64,000 nt of DNA from UBA6522 sp965204155 (lineage in GTDB: Bacteria; Pseudomonadota; Gammaproteobacteria; Steroidobacterales; Rariloculaceae): the NCBI GenBank assembly GCA_965204155.1, contig OZ241971.1:310001-374000 (forward strand), given 5' to 3'. A program made the translations under genes and the position numbers. Position 1 is the stretch's first letter. The number at the start of each line of letters is the position of its first letter. Below the pieces are notes generated by a model. The model saw nothing but the letters and a program-made list of their open reading frames with translations, was not told the DNA's origin and did not search any database. Shown here piece after piece: positions 25,657 through 33,595 of this stretch.

Positions 25657-26373
25657 ATGAACAGGATGTGGCTTGTGGTGTGCGCGGCGTCCTGGGTGGC
25701 GATGGCGTCGGCGCCGCGGGCCCAGGCGCCCGATGCCGGCATGCAGGACATGGACGCGCAGGTGCGCGCGCTCCTGGACGCCCTGGCGGGCGGCGGTCCT
25801 GCGGACGGCAGTCTTCAGGGCGGCGGCTCCACGGGCGGCGGGGAGGTGGACATGGAGGAACTGGGCCGCTGGGCCGAGGGCGTGATCGCCGGTGCGGTGG
25901 GCGCCGATTCGGGCGGGCCGGAGCCGACGCGCGCCGCCCCGGCGCGGACGCCGACCGCCGAGGTCATCGTGTTCGCGAGCCTGTCGATGCCGGAGGCGAG
26001 CTGGCGCCAGTGGAGCCGGCAGGCGGCCAGGATCGGCACCCCCCTGGTGTTGCGGGGAATCGCCGAGGGCGGTTTGGCCCGCACGGCCGGGCGGATCGCG
26101 GCCCGCCGCGCGGGGGACGGTGCGGGCGCCACCGTGGACCCCAGGCTGTTCCGGTTGTTCCGCATCGCGCACGTCCCGGCGGTGGCGGTGGTGCCGGGCG
26201 GGGTCCCGCCCTGCACGAGTCCGGGCTGCTCCCGGGATGCCCCGCCGCCCCACGACGTGGTGACGGGAAACGTGGGGCTGGAAAACGCGCTTCGGATCGT
26301 CGCGCGCGAGGATGGGCCGGGCCGCGATACCGCGCGACGGCACCTGGCGCGGCTGGAGGGTGTACGTCAATGA
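25657..26373 (+). CDS. trbC: TrbC-family type-F pilus assembly protein
   Basis: A 238-residue periplasmic protein with GAGAGGG before the ATG and a signal peptide (LVVCAASWVAMASAPRAQA). The conserved domain begins EVIVFASLSMPEASWRQW and continues TPLVLRGIAEGG, VDPRLFRLFRIAHVPAVAVV and VTGNVGLENALRIVA, the thioredoxin-like TrbC/TraW-C pattern of F-type systems. It is encoded between traU and traN as in F. It overlaps traN by 4 nt. Confidence 0.9.
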   Translation: MNRMWLVVCAASWVAMASAPRAQAPDAGMQDMDAQVRALLDALAGGGPADGSLQGGGSTGGGEVDMEELGRWAEGVIAGAVGADSGGPEPTRAAPARTPTAEVIVFASLSMPEASWRQWSRQAARIGTPLVLRGIAEGGLARTAGRIAARRAGDGAGATVDPRLFRLFRIAHVPAVAVVPGGVPPCTSPGCSRDAPPPHDVVTGNVGLENALRIVAREDGPGRDTARRHLARLEGVRQ

Positions 26374-27497
26374 AACATCGAATGCGCCGGAACGGTTCGG
26401 ATGGCGCGCCACGGCTCGCGTGGCTGGCTGGCGCCCTTCTGTCGGGCGCAACCCTTATGCTGGGCGCAGCCACCGGGGCGGCCCAGGACGGGGACGCGGA
26501 CGCGAAGGCCGCCGCCGCAGCCGTGGGGGCGGCGGGTCAGGCCTCTGCCCGGACGCTGGCGACGGACGCTGACGTGGCCGCGAAAGTACCGGGTTTCGCG
26601 GGCACGAATGTCCCGCAGGCGGGACGGGACGAGGCGACCCTGGAGGCGGCCGCACGCGCCGCGCTGGCGGACCCGCACGACGGAGGCGGCGCCGTGGGGG
26701 CCTTCGTGATCGCGGGCGCGGCGGGGAGGCCGGACGCGGACGTGGCCGCGGGCGATGCGGAAGTGCTGCGCGCCGACGCGGTCGAGGCGGCGCCCACCGC
26801 TGCGGCGTGGCAGGCCGGGGACCTGGCGTCGGGCTCGGTGCGGGACTGCGCCCGCGGCGTCGGCGGGGCGCAGGCCGGCGGACGGTGCGGCGGCGTGACG
26901 TGGTGCGTGGGCGCGGACTGCGGGAGCGTGGATGCGCCCGCCAACTCGGGGTTCGTGCCCGCGGCGACCCATCTCAACATGGTCATGGAGATGGGTGGTT
27001 CGGAGTTCGACCGCCAGAGCATGCGGATCTTTTCCGGCGCATGGCAGAGCTGCCCGATCCGGTTCCTCGGCGGGCAGAACTGCTGCAACGATTCGGGCGT
27101 GTTCATCGAGGCGGGGCTGCTCGGCTGCGAGGCCCACGAGATCGAACTGGCCGAGGCCCGCGCGGCGGGCGTGACCCATTACCTGGGCGAGTTCTGCGCC
27201 AAGCGCATCCTCGGGATCTGCCGCCGGCGCGACCGCGCCTGGTGCGTGTTCACATCGCAGCTGGGGCGCATCCTGCACGAGCAGGCGCGCCCGCAACTGG
27301 GCCGCACGTGGGACGACTGCGACGGGTTCAGCGTGCAGGAAATCCAGCGGATCGACTTCGACCGGGTGGACCTGTCGGAGTTCACGTCCACGCTGCTGGA
27401 CGGGAGCGAGCCGCCGGGCGTTTCGCTGCCCGACGCCGGCGCCACCCGGTCGCTGATGCGCCGGCGCATCGGCGGGTACTACGAGACCAGGGAGTGA
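26370..27497 (+). CDS. traN: TraN-family outer-membrane mating-pair stabilisation protein, short form
   Basis: A 375-residue Cys-rich exported protein. The signal peptide again carries repeated LSGATLMLGAATGAA units. The conserved core includes SEFDRQSMRIFSGAWQSCPI, GGQNCCNDSG, GEFCAKRILGICRRRDRAWC and the tail FDRVDLSEFTSTL, typical of the C-terminal half of TraN. F TraN is about 600 residues, so this is a short version that may lack the receptor-binding tip. It overlaps trbC by 4 nt. Confidence 0.9.
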   Translation: MKHRMRRNGSDGAPRLAWLAGALLSGATLMLGAATGAAQDGDADAKAAAAAVGAAGQASARTLATDADVAAKVPGFAGTNVPQAGRDEATLEAAARAALADPHDGGGAVGAFVIAGAAGRPDADVAAGDAEVLRADAVEAAPTAAAWQAGDLASGSVRDCARGVGGAQAGGRCGGVTWCVGADCGSVDAPANSGFVPAATHLNMVMEMGGSEFDRQSMRIFSGAWQSCPIRFLGGQNCCNDSGVFIEAGLLGCEAHEIELAEARAAGVTHYLGEFCAKRILGICRRRDRAWCVFTSQLGRILHEQARPQLGRTWDDCDGFSVQEIQRIDFDRVDLSEFTSTLLDGSEPPGVSLPDAGATRSLMRRRIGGYYETRE

Positions 27498-27507
27498 GGC
27501 GCGGCAG

Positions 27508-28341
27508 GTGAAACGGATTGCATGCGGAGGGATTGCGGTTGCGCTGATGGTCGCGGTCGGGCTGTTGCCGGCCGGGGCGCTGCCCGCAAGGGAGTGGAAA
27601 CCGTGGTGCGGGGACCCCGCCGCGGACCCCTCGCTCGGCTGGCACTTCTACTGCGACCCGGCTGCGCCCCCTGCGGGGGGCAGACCCGAAGAACCGGGAG
27701 ATGCGGAGGCCGGCGTCCCGGCCACATCGGGCGCCGGCGCGGTGGCGGAGATCGAGGGCATGCGCCGGGCGCTGGAGGAATCCCGCGCCGTGGCGATCCT
27801 GGACCCCACCCCTGCGAACGTGGCGGCCTACCTGCACCTTCAGCAGGCATCCCTGCAGCGCGCGGCCACGTTCTCGGACGTCTTCCGCCGCGTGGTGTGG
27901 TCCACGCCGGCGCTGGACTACACGCTGACCCGCCCCGCGGGGGCGCTGGCCAAGCAGGTGTGGTCCGACGAGCGCCTGGCGGCGCAGCGGGAAACGCTGG
28001 CTAGACTGAACGAGCGCTACGGACTGATCTACCTGGGCGATGCGCGCTGCGCGGCCTGCAGGGTGTTCGGGCCGCTGCTGCGTGCGTTCGCGCTGCGCCA
28101 CGGCCTGGACGTGCTGGCCGTGTCCGTGACGGGGGAGGCGCTCGAGGGCTGGCCCGAGGCCGTGGCGGACAACGGCCGGGCCGCGCAACTGGGCCTGGAC
28201 GGCATGACGCTGCCGGCGGTGGTGCTCTACGACACCGAGACCGGACAGGCGATCCCGGTGGCGTTCGGCGTGCTGGCCGAGGACCAGCTGGCCGAACGGA
28301 TCTACGCGCTCACGGCGCTTGAGGTGGGACATGATTATTGA
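27508..28341 (+). CDS. traF: TraF-family thioredoxin-fold pilus assembly protein with CxxC
   Basis: A 277-residue periplasmic protein starting at GTG with GGCAGG upstream. After the signal peptide, the residues PWCGDPAADPSLGWHFYC match the family N-terminus. The C-terminal thioredoxin-like domain contains LIYLGDARCAACRVFGPLL, a CAAC active-site-like motif. From the literature, F TraF lacks CxxC and TrbB supplies it; here no trbB is present and TraF carries the motif, so TraF may act as the disulfide isomerase for the many-Cys TraU, TraN and TraH. It overlaps traH by 11 nt. Confidence 0.88.
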   Translation: MKRIACGGIAVALMVAVGLLPAGALPAREWKPWCGDPAADPSLGWHFYCDPAAPPAGGRPEEPGDAEAGVPATSGAGAVAEIEGMRRALEESRAVAILDPTPANVAAYLHLQQASLQRAATFSDVFRRVVWSTPALDYTLTRPAGALAKQVWSDERLAAQRETLARLNERYGLIYLGDARCAACRVFGPLLRAFALRHGLDVLAVSVTGEALEGWPEAVADNGRAAQLGLDGMTLPAVVLYDTETGQAIPVAFGVLAEDQLAERIYALTALEVGHDY

Positions 28342-29929
28342 GGAAACTGGTATGAACCGTACGGTGATCGGCGGCGGGCGGCGGCCGAAGCGAGCTCGCT
28401 ACGCGTGCCCACGGCGAGTGCGCTTGCGATCGCGTTTCGCGGTCGGGGCCCCGGCCGCCGCCACCCGCCTGCGCGTGGCCGTGCCGGTCGGCGCAGCTCT
28501 CTTGAGGAGCGCAACCGTGTTGGCGGGCGTGGCCCTTCTGCTGGGCGCGGCGCTTCTGCCGGGCGCAGCCCCGGTGCGGGCGGACGTGTTGTCGGAGATG
28601 CAGCGTTTCTGGCAGGGCGCGGCGGTGAACACCACCGGGCCCGCCGCGTTCGAGGGCCAGGCGTCGGGCCACTGGACGCTGGGCAACCTGTACCTGCGCG
28701 CCCCCGTGCAGTCCGAGCGAATCGCCACGGTGAGCCTGCCCTCGTTCCGCGCCGGCTGCGGCGGCATCGACGCGTTCGCGGGCTCGTTCTCGTTCATCGA
28801 CTCCGACCAGCTCGTCGCCTTCGCCCGGGGCATCGCGCAGAACGCCACGGGCTTCGCGTTTGAGCTGGCGCTGGAGACCATCTCCCCGGTCATTGCCGAG
28901 ACCATGAGCAAGCTGCGCGCGCTCGCCAACTGGGTCAACAACCAGAGCATCAACTCCTGCGAGATGGCGCAGTCGCTGGTGGGTGCGGCCTGGTCCACCA
29001 ACGACCGCGCCAGCGCCGCCATCTGCGCGGCCATCGGGACATCGCAGGGGATTTTCTCGGACTACGCGGCCGCAAGGCACGGCTGCGGCGCCGCAGGGCA
29101 GCGAAACTCCACCTTGGCCGCCGCGTCGGGCGAGCTGGCGGACGTGGCCCCCGTGAACGTCAACTACGCCTGGCGGGCCGTGCTGGACTCGCCGCTGCTG
29201 TCGTCGGACACCGCGCTCGGGGAATTCGCGATGTCGCTGACCGGCAGCGTCATCGTCACCGCGCCGGTAACGGACACGTCCGCGGCCACCCCCACCGTGC
29301 GGGTGCTGCAGCCGCTGGCCCTGGACCGGGAGGTCACGGAAATCCTCATGGAAGGCGGCGGGGACCTGCCGGTGTACGGGTGCGACACCCCGACGGCGTG
29401 CCTCGACCCCGCGCTGGGACGGGTGAGCATCGCCGCGGACCAGGGGTTCCGGGACCGCGTGACGGTATTGTTGCGGGACCTGCTGGAGTCGGTGCGCCGG
29501 GACACCGCGCCGCCGCCCGCCGCGCTGGGGCTCGTCAACCTCACGACGCTGCCGGTGTACCGGGTCATCAACACCGCGGCGGCCTACCGCGGCGCGGTCA
29601 TCGACCAGGAAGTGGACGCGCTGGCCGAAGCCGTGGCGCTCGACGTGCTTCAGGTCTGGCTCGCCGACCTGCACGGCATCGTGGAGGAACGGGCCGGGGG
29701 ACTGGATATCGCCGACGCGGCGCAGCTCGAGCGCTGGCGGGAGGGATTGCGCGCGAACCGCGCGGCGTTGGCGTCGCACCGCCAGGAGGGCCTGCAACGG
29801 TTCAACGCGGCACTGGACGTGGTGGAAAAACTGCGCCTGATCGAGACCGAACTGGCCGGCGCCCTGTCCGCGGACCTGCGCGCGGCGCTCGCCTTCTCCC
29901 GCGGCCAGGGGGCGGGCGCCCCCCGCTGA
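28331..29929 (+). CDS. traH: TraH-family pilus assembly protein
   Basis: A 532-residue exported protein. Two ATGs (28331 and 28352) both have GAGG-type sites upstream; the earlier is listed. A long basic N-region and a signal peptide containing five 18-nt repeat units precede VLSEMQRFWQGAAVNTTGPA, FRAGCGGIDAFAGSFSFID and VNNQSINSCEMAQSLVG, which are strong TraH signatures. TraH acts in the periplasm and outer membrane with TraF, TraU, TraW and TrbC for pilus extension. It is followed 30 nt later by traG. Confidence 0.93.
   Translation: MIIEETGMNRTVIGGGRRPKRARYACPRRVRLRSRFAVGAPAAATRLRVAVPVGAALLRSATVLAGVALLLGAALLPGAAPVRADVLSEMQRFWQGAAVNTTGPAAFEGQASGHWTLGNLYLRAPVQSERIATVSLPSFRAGCGGIDAFAGSFSFIDSDQLVAFARGIAQNATGFAFELALETISPVIAETMSKLRALANWVNNQSINSCEMAQSLVGAAWSTNDRASAAICAAIGTSQGIFSDYAAARHGCGAAGQRNSTLAAASGELADVAPVNVNYAWRAVLDSPLLSSDTALGEFAMSLTGSVIVTAPVTDTSAATPTVRVLQPLALDREVTEILMEGGGDLPVYGCDTPTACLDPALGRVSIAADQGFRDRVTVLLRDLLESVRRDTAPPPAALGLVNLTTLPVYRVINTAAAYRGAVIDQEVDALAEAVALDVLQVWLADLHGIVEERAGGLDIADAAQLERWREGLRANRAALASHRQEGLQRFNAALDVVEKLRLIETELAGALSADLRAALAFSRGQGAGAPR
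28490..28579 (+). repeat. 18-nt tandem minisatellite in the traH signal-peptide region
   Basis: Five in-frame units, for example GGCGTGGCCCTTCTGCTG and GGCGCGGCGCTTCTGCCG, encode GAALLR, SATVLA, GVALLL, GAALLP and GAAPVR. It is related to the 15-nt repeat in traU. Confidence 0.82.
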
Positions 29930-29959
29930 CCGGACGCGGACCGCCGCGCACCGGCGCCG

Positions 29960-32878
29960 ATGTACGAACTGTTCACGCTCGGCGGCGGGGTCTACCTGGT
30001 GGACCTGCTCAACGCCGTGGCGGCGATAACCGGCGGAGGGGCGTTCATCGCGCTCGCGCAACTGGCGGGCGTGGCGGGCCTGGCGTGGATCCTGTTCCGG
30101 ACCGCGTTCGGTGGCTCCTGGCGGGACAACGGCAAGTGGGTGCTGATGTTCACGGCGGTGTGGGGGGCGATGATCGTGCCGAGGGCCACGGTGCGTGTCG
30201 TGGACCGCCTGGACCCGGCGCTCGCGCCGGCGGTGGTGGCCAACGTCCCGATCGGGCTGGCGCTGTTCGCCTCGCTGACGTCCGAGGTGGGCGACGGGCT
30301 GACGCGTCTGACCGAACAGGCGTTCACTCTGCCCAACGACCTGACCTACCAGCGCCACGGGATGATCTTCGGCGCCCGGCTTGCCGACGCGGCGACCCGC
30401 ATGGAGGTCACCGACGCGGTATTCGCCCGCAACCTGAGAAACTACGCCCGCCAGTGCATCTTTCACGCCCTGCTGCTCGGGCACATCTCCGCGGACGACC
30501 TCAGGGAGACCACGGACCTGTGGGCGCTGGTGACCCGCGCGGGCTCGCCCTCCGCGGGCGCCTCCCCCGCCCGGCTGGTGGAGTTCGCCACCCGCGGGCC
30601 GGCGGGCGCGACGGGGGCGACGCCCGTGAACGCCGCGATCGTCACCTGCGCGGACGCCGCCGCCCGGCTCACCGCGCAGTGGACGGCGGAACTCAACCGC
30701 GCGACGGGGATCTTCGGCCTCAGGCTCTTCCCGGGCGCGGGGACCGAGGCGCTGGCGCGCGCGGAACTCATCGCCGCGCTGCCGGTGGCGCACGACTTCC
30801 TGATCGGCGCGTCGCGATCCGCCGCGGACATCATCCGCCAGCAGATGGTGCTGAACGCCGTGCACGACGCCGGGGAGCAGTGGGCCACCGAAGCGGGCAA
30901 CGCCGCCGCGCTTCGCGCCTACACCGAGACGCGGGCGGAGGCCCAGACCGTGGCCGCGTACCGGGCCATCGGCCGGCAGGCCGAGACCTGGGTGCCGCTG
31001 CTGAGGATCGTGTTCGAGTGCCTGTACGTGGGCGCGTTCCCCATGGCGGTGCTGCTGATGCTGACCCCGGCGGGGGGCGGATTCTTCCGGGCGTACCTCT
31101 CCGGGTTCGTGTGGCTGCAGAGCTGGGGGCCGCTGTACGCGATCCTGCACCGGGTGGCGCTCGGGGAGGCCGCAGAACGCATGGGGGCGGCCGCGCTGAT
31201 GCCGGGCGGGGACGCGGGGATTTCGCTGGTGGCGCAGGCGGGGATCCGGGCGGTGGCCGCGGACGTGGCGGTGATGTCGGGGTACCTGTCCATGTCGGTG
31301 CCGTTCCTGGCCGCCGCGCTGGCCTACGGGGTGGGGCGCGCCACGTCGCTCGCCTCCTCCGTGCTGCACGTCGGGCAGGAAGCGGCATCGGCCGCCGCCC
31401 GGGAAGGCGCGACGGGGAACCTCTCGGTGGGCTCCACCCAGGTGGACACGCACCGCTACGCGACGCTGGAAGGCCGCCAGGTGCGCACGTCCGCCCACGT
31501 GGACACGGGCCGGCACTCGGGCTACGCGCCGTCCGGCGCGGCCTACACCGTGGCCGCCGACGGCACCGCCATCGCGGACGCGGCGGCGGCGACCAGCCGC
31601 CTGCCCGCCGCGGGCGTGCGCCTTTCGGAGTCCCTCGCGGCAAGCCACGAGACGCGCGCCGCGCAGTCCCGGTCGGTGGCCGGGAACTTCTCCGCCGAGG
31701 CGGCGATGGCCAGAACCGCCGCGGCGACGGACGCCACCGCCATGCTGGAGCGCCATTCTAGGGACGTGAACGTGGGCGCCGCCCACGCGCACGGCGTCAC
31801 GGAGAGCGAGTCGAGGCAGGCGCAGGACCTTTCGAGCCATGTCGAGCGGCTGTCGGAGATCGCCGGCATCACCCAGGACCAGGCCGCGACGCTCACCGCG
31901 GAGGCCAGCCTCGGCGGCGGCTGGAACAAGGTCGTGAAGATCGGCGGGAGCGGGCGCGCGTCCTGGCGCGGGCAGACCATCGAGAGCGAGGCGTTCAACC
32001 GCATGGCCGACTACGCCGAACAGCACCAGGTGCTGGATCTGTGGTCCCAGGTCGCGGAAGCCTCGCGCCGCTACTCCACGGCCACCGGCGAGAGCGAAAT
32101 GGCGAGCCTGGAGGAGAGTTTCGGGACCAACCTGACGCGGATGCAGCGGTTCGAGGACCGCGCCTCGGCCAGCTACACCGAAGCCGACAACTGGAGCGCG
32201 CAGGCCGCCCAGGTGCGCGCCGAGGCGCAGGCCATCGACCGGGACCTGGGCCAGCCGTTCTTCGCGTGGCTTGCGGAGCGGCCCGGCGCGGACGGGCGGG
32301 CCATCGGCGTGGGAGGCGCGTTGCGGCTGGCCACGCCGCAGACGCCCGAGGAGGCGGAGACGCTGCGCGAGTACGCCGCCGAGTTCGTGTCCGCGCGCCT
32401 GCCGGCACCGTCCGCCCCGGGCGTGGCGAGCGTGCCAAGCCGCGCGACGTTCGACGACGCGAGAGACGGCATCAGGGACCCGCAATTGAGCGCGGCGGGC
32501 GCGGCGTACGGGGGCTGGTCCGACGGCGCGAGGGACCGCGCGGCGGAGGTCGCGGTGCCGGGCGATGTGGACGGGCCCGCCGCGGTGTCCCGGGGGGAGA
32601 CCGAGGCCGCGCTCGCGGTGCGCGCCGGGGAGCGCCGCGAACGGACCCGGGACGCGGAGGCGGCGGTCGAGGCCGGGCGCGACGCGGTCGAGGCCGAGCG
32701 GAGCCAGTCCATGGGGCGGCAGGTTCTGGAGGAGGTCCCGCTGGTCGGCGGCTGGCTCGCCGGGCGACTCTACGGCACCGCGCGCAACGAGGCCCCGGGC
32801 GGGGCGGCGGAATACCCGGCGCACACGGGCGGCGGCGGGGACGGGGCGCGCGGCGCTCAGGTGCGGGAGGAGGGGTGA
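29960..32878 (+). CDS. traG: TraG-family conjugation protein
   Basis: A 972-residue inner-membrane protein. The N-terminal third has several membrane helices (FIALAQLAGVAGLAWILF, WVLMFTAVWGAMIV, GAFPMAVLLMLTPAGGGFF) and TraG-N motifs (NLRNYARQCIFHALLLGHI, DLWALV, SGFVWLQSWGPLYAIL). A long Ala/Ser-rich, coiled C-terminal region follows, comparable to the periplasmic TraG* segment used for mating-pair stabilisation and entry exclusion in F. No Shine-Dalgarno is obvious. The last 22 nt overlap the 3' end of the opposing membrane gene. Confidence 0.9.
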   Translation: MYELFTLGGGVYLVDLLNAVAAITGGGAFIALAQLAGVAGLAWILFRTAFGGSWRDNGKWVLMFTAVWGAMIVPRATVRVVDRLDPALAPAVVANVPIGLALFASLTSEVGDGLTRLTEQAFTLPNDLTYQRHGMIFGARLADAATRMEVTDAVFARNLRNYARQCIFHALLLGHISADDLRETTDLWALVTRAGSPSAGASPARLVEFATRGPAGATGATPVNAAIVTCADAAARLTAQWTAELNRATGIFGLRLFPGAGTEALARAELIAALPVAHDFLIGASRSAADIIRQQMVLNAVHDAGEQWATEAGNAAALRAYTETRAEAQTVAAYRAIGRQAETWVPLLRIVFECLYVGAFPMAVLLMLTPAGGGFFRAYLSGFVWLQSWGPLYAILHRVALGEAAERMGAAALMPGGDAGISLVAQAGIRAVAADVAVMSGYLSMSVPFLAAALAYGVGRATSLASSVLHVGQEAASAAAREGATGNLSVGSTQVDTHRYATLEGRQVRTSAHVDTGRHSGYAPSGAAYTVAADGTAIADAAAATSRLPAAGVRLSESLAASHETRAAQSRSVAGNFSAEAAMARTAAATDATAMLERHSRDVNVGAAHAHGVTESESRQAQDLSSHVERLSEIAGITQDQAATLTAEASLGGGWNKVVKIGGSGRASWRGQTIESEAFNRMADYAEQHQVLDLWSQVAEASRRYSTATGESEMASLEESFGTNLTRMQRFEDRASASYTEADNWSAQAAQVRAEAQAIDRDLGQPFFAWLAERPGADGRAIGVGGALRLATPQTPEEAETLREYAAEFVSARLPAPSAPGVASVPSRATFDDARDGIRDPQLSAAGAAYGGWSDGARDRAAEVAVPGDVDGPAAVSRGETEAALAVRAGERRERTRDAEAAVEAGRDAVEAERSQSMGRQVLEEVPLVGGWLAGRLYGTARNEAPGGAAEYPAHTGGGGDGARGAQVREEG

Positions 32879-33225
32879 TCGTGGTCCGCGAGAAACCGCT
32901 CGCCGTCGCGCGCCAGGGCCTCGTGCCCGGCGCGGACCCGAAGGTGGGCGAAGGCGCCGGAGCGGGTCGCGTAGTCGTGGTCGCCGTCGCCGTGCGGCAG
33001 TCCGTCGCAAGTGAATGCCGACCAGTCGCCGTGGCGAAAACCCGCCGCCAGCGCGCGCACGAGGCTCGCCGCGACCGTCCAGAGCACGGCTGCGAGCCAC
33101 GCGGCGCCGATCCACCCGGGGCCGGCGCCCGAAAGCGCCGGCACGAACGTGGCCGCGAGCGCGAGGGTGGGCGCGGCGAGGATCCAGGCTGCGTCGCGCA
33201 GCGATTTCGGGTCGGCGGATTGCAT
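32857..33225 (-). CDS. Counter-oriented two-helix membrane protein between traG and traD
   Basis: A 122-residue protein from ATG 33225 (GGAGA 8 nt upstream; longer starts rejected). Two hydrophobic helices (AAWILAAPTLALAATFV and WIGAAWLAAVLWTVAASLV) are followed by a charged tail (GFRHGDWSAFTC, GDHDYATRSGAFAHLRV). The gene overlaps the end of traG tail to tail. It interrupts the otherwise unidirectional operon, so traD and traI may need their own promoter. I recall similar short GDWSAF proteins in alphaproteobacterial transfer regions, but no function is known. Confidence 0.6.
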   Translation of the reverse strand: MQSADPKSLRDAAWILAAPTLALAATFVPALSGAGPGWIGAAWLAAVLWTVAASLVRALAAGFRHGDWSAFTCDGLPHGDGDHDYATRSGAFAHLRVRAGHEALARDGERFLADHDHPSSRT

Positions 33226-33595
33226 GGCGGGCGTCTCCGTTGGCCGGGGGAAGAAATGGTCCGGGAGGAGGCCGGCCGGGGCGGCGCCGTGCGCGGGAGC
33301 CGGCGCACGGCCAGGAGTCAACCGTGCGCCCAACGCCTGCGGCGGGCAGCGCCTGCGGCGGGCAGTGCCTGCGGCGGGCATCCACTACGGTATCCGGCAC
33401 CGGCAACGCGCAGTTATGTCGGTGCGCGGAACACTTGCTGAGCGCGGGATTGCCGTGCGCAGCACTTGCTGTGGGCAGCATTTGCCGTCCGCAGGACCCC
33501 GGCCGGCCTCGCCCGGACCGCCGCGGGGCTCCGACGCCGGGCGGCGCGGGACGGAATCCGGCAGCCGGCGACGGCATTGAAGGGAGGGACCGGAA
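33226..33595. other. Intergenic region upstream of traD with 16-nt repeats
   Basis: No gene is visible. The stretch separates the minus-strand membrane gene from traD, so it should contain promoters for both. It contains three 16-nt tandem repeats (33335-33382) and further degenerate copies (for example GCGCAGCACTTGCTGT at about 33457) of the same GC-rich family found in tra coding regions. Confidence 0.55.
33335..33382 (+). repeat. Three 16-nt tandem repeats, intergenic
   Basis: Units GCCTGCGGCGGGCAGC, GCCTGCGGCGGGCAGT and GCCTGCGGCGGGCATC. The 14-nt core is identical in all three, so this is a recent, non-coding expansion. Confidence 0.9.
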
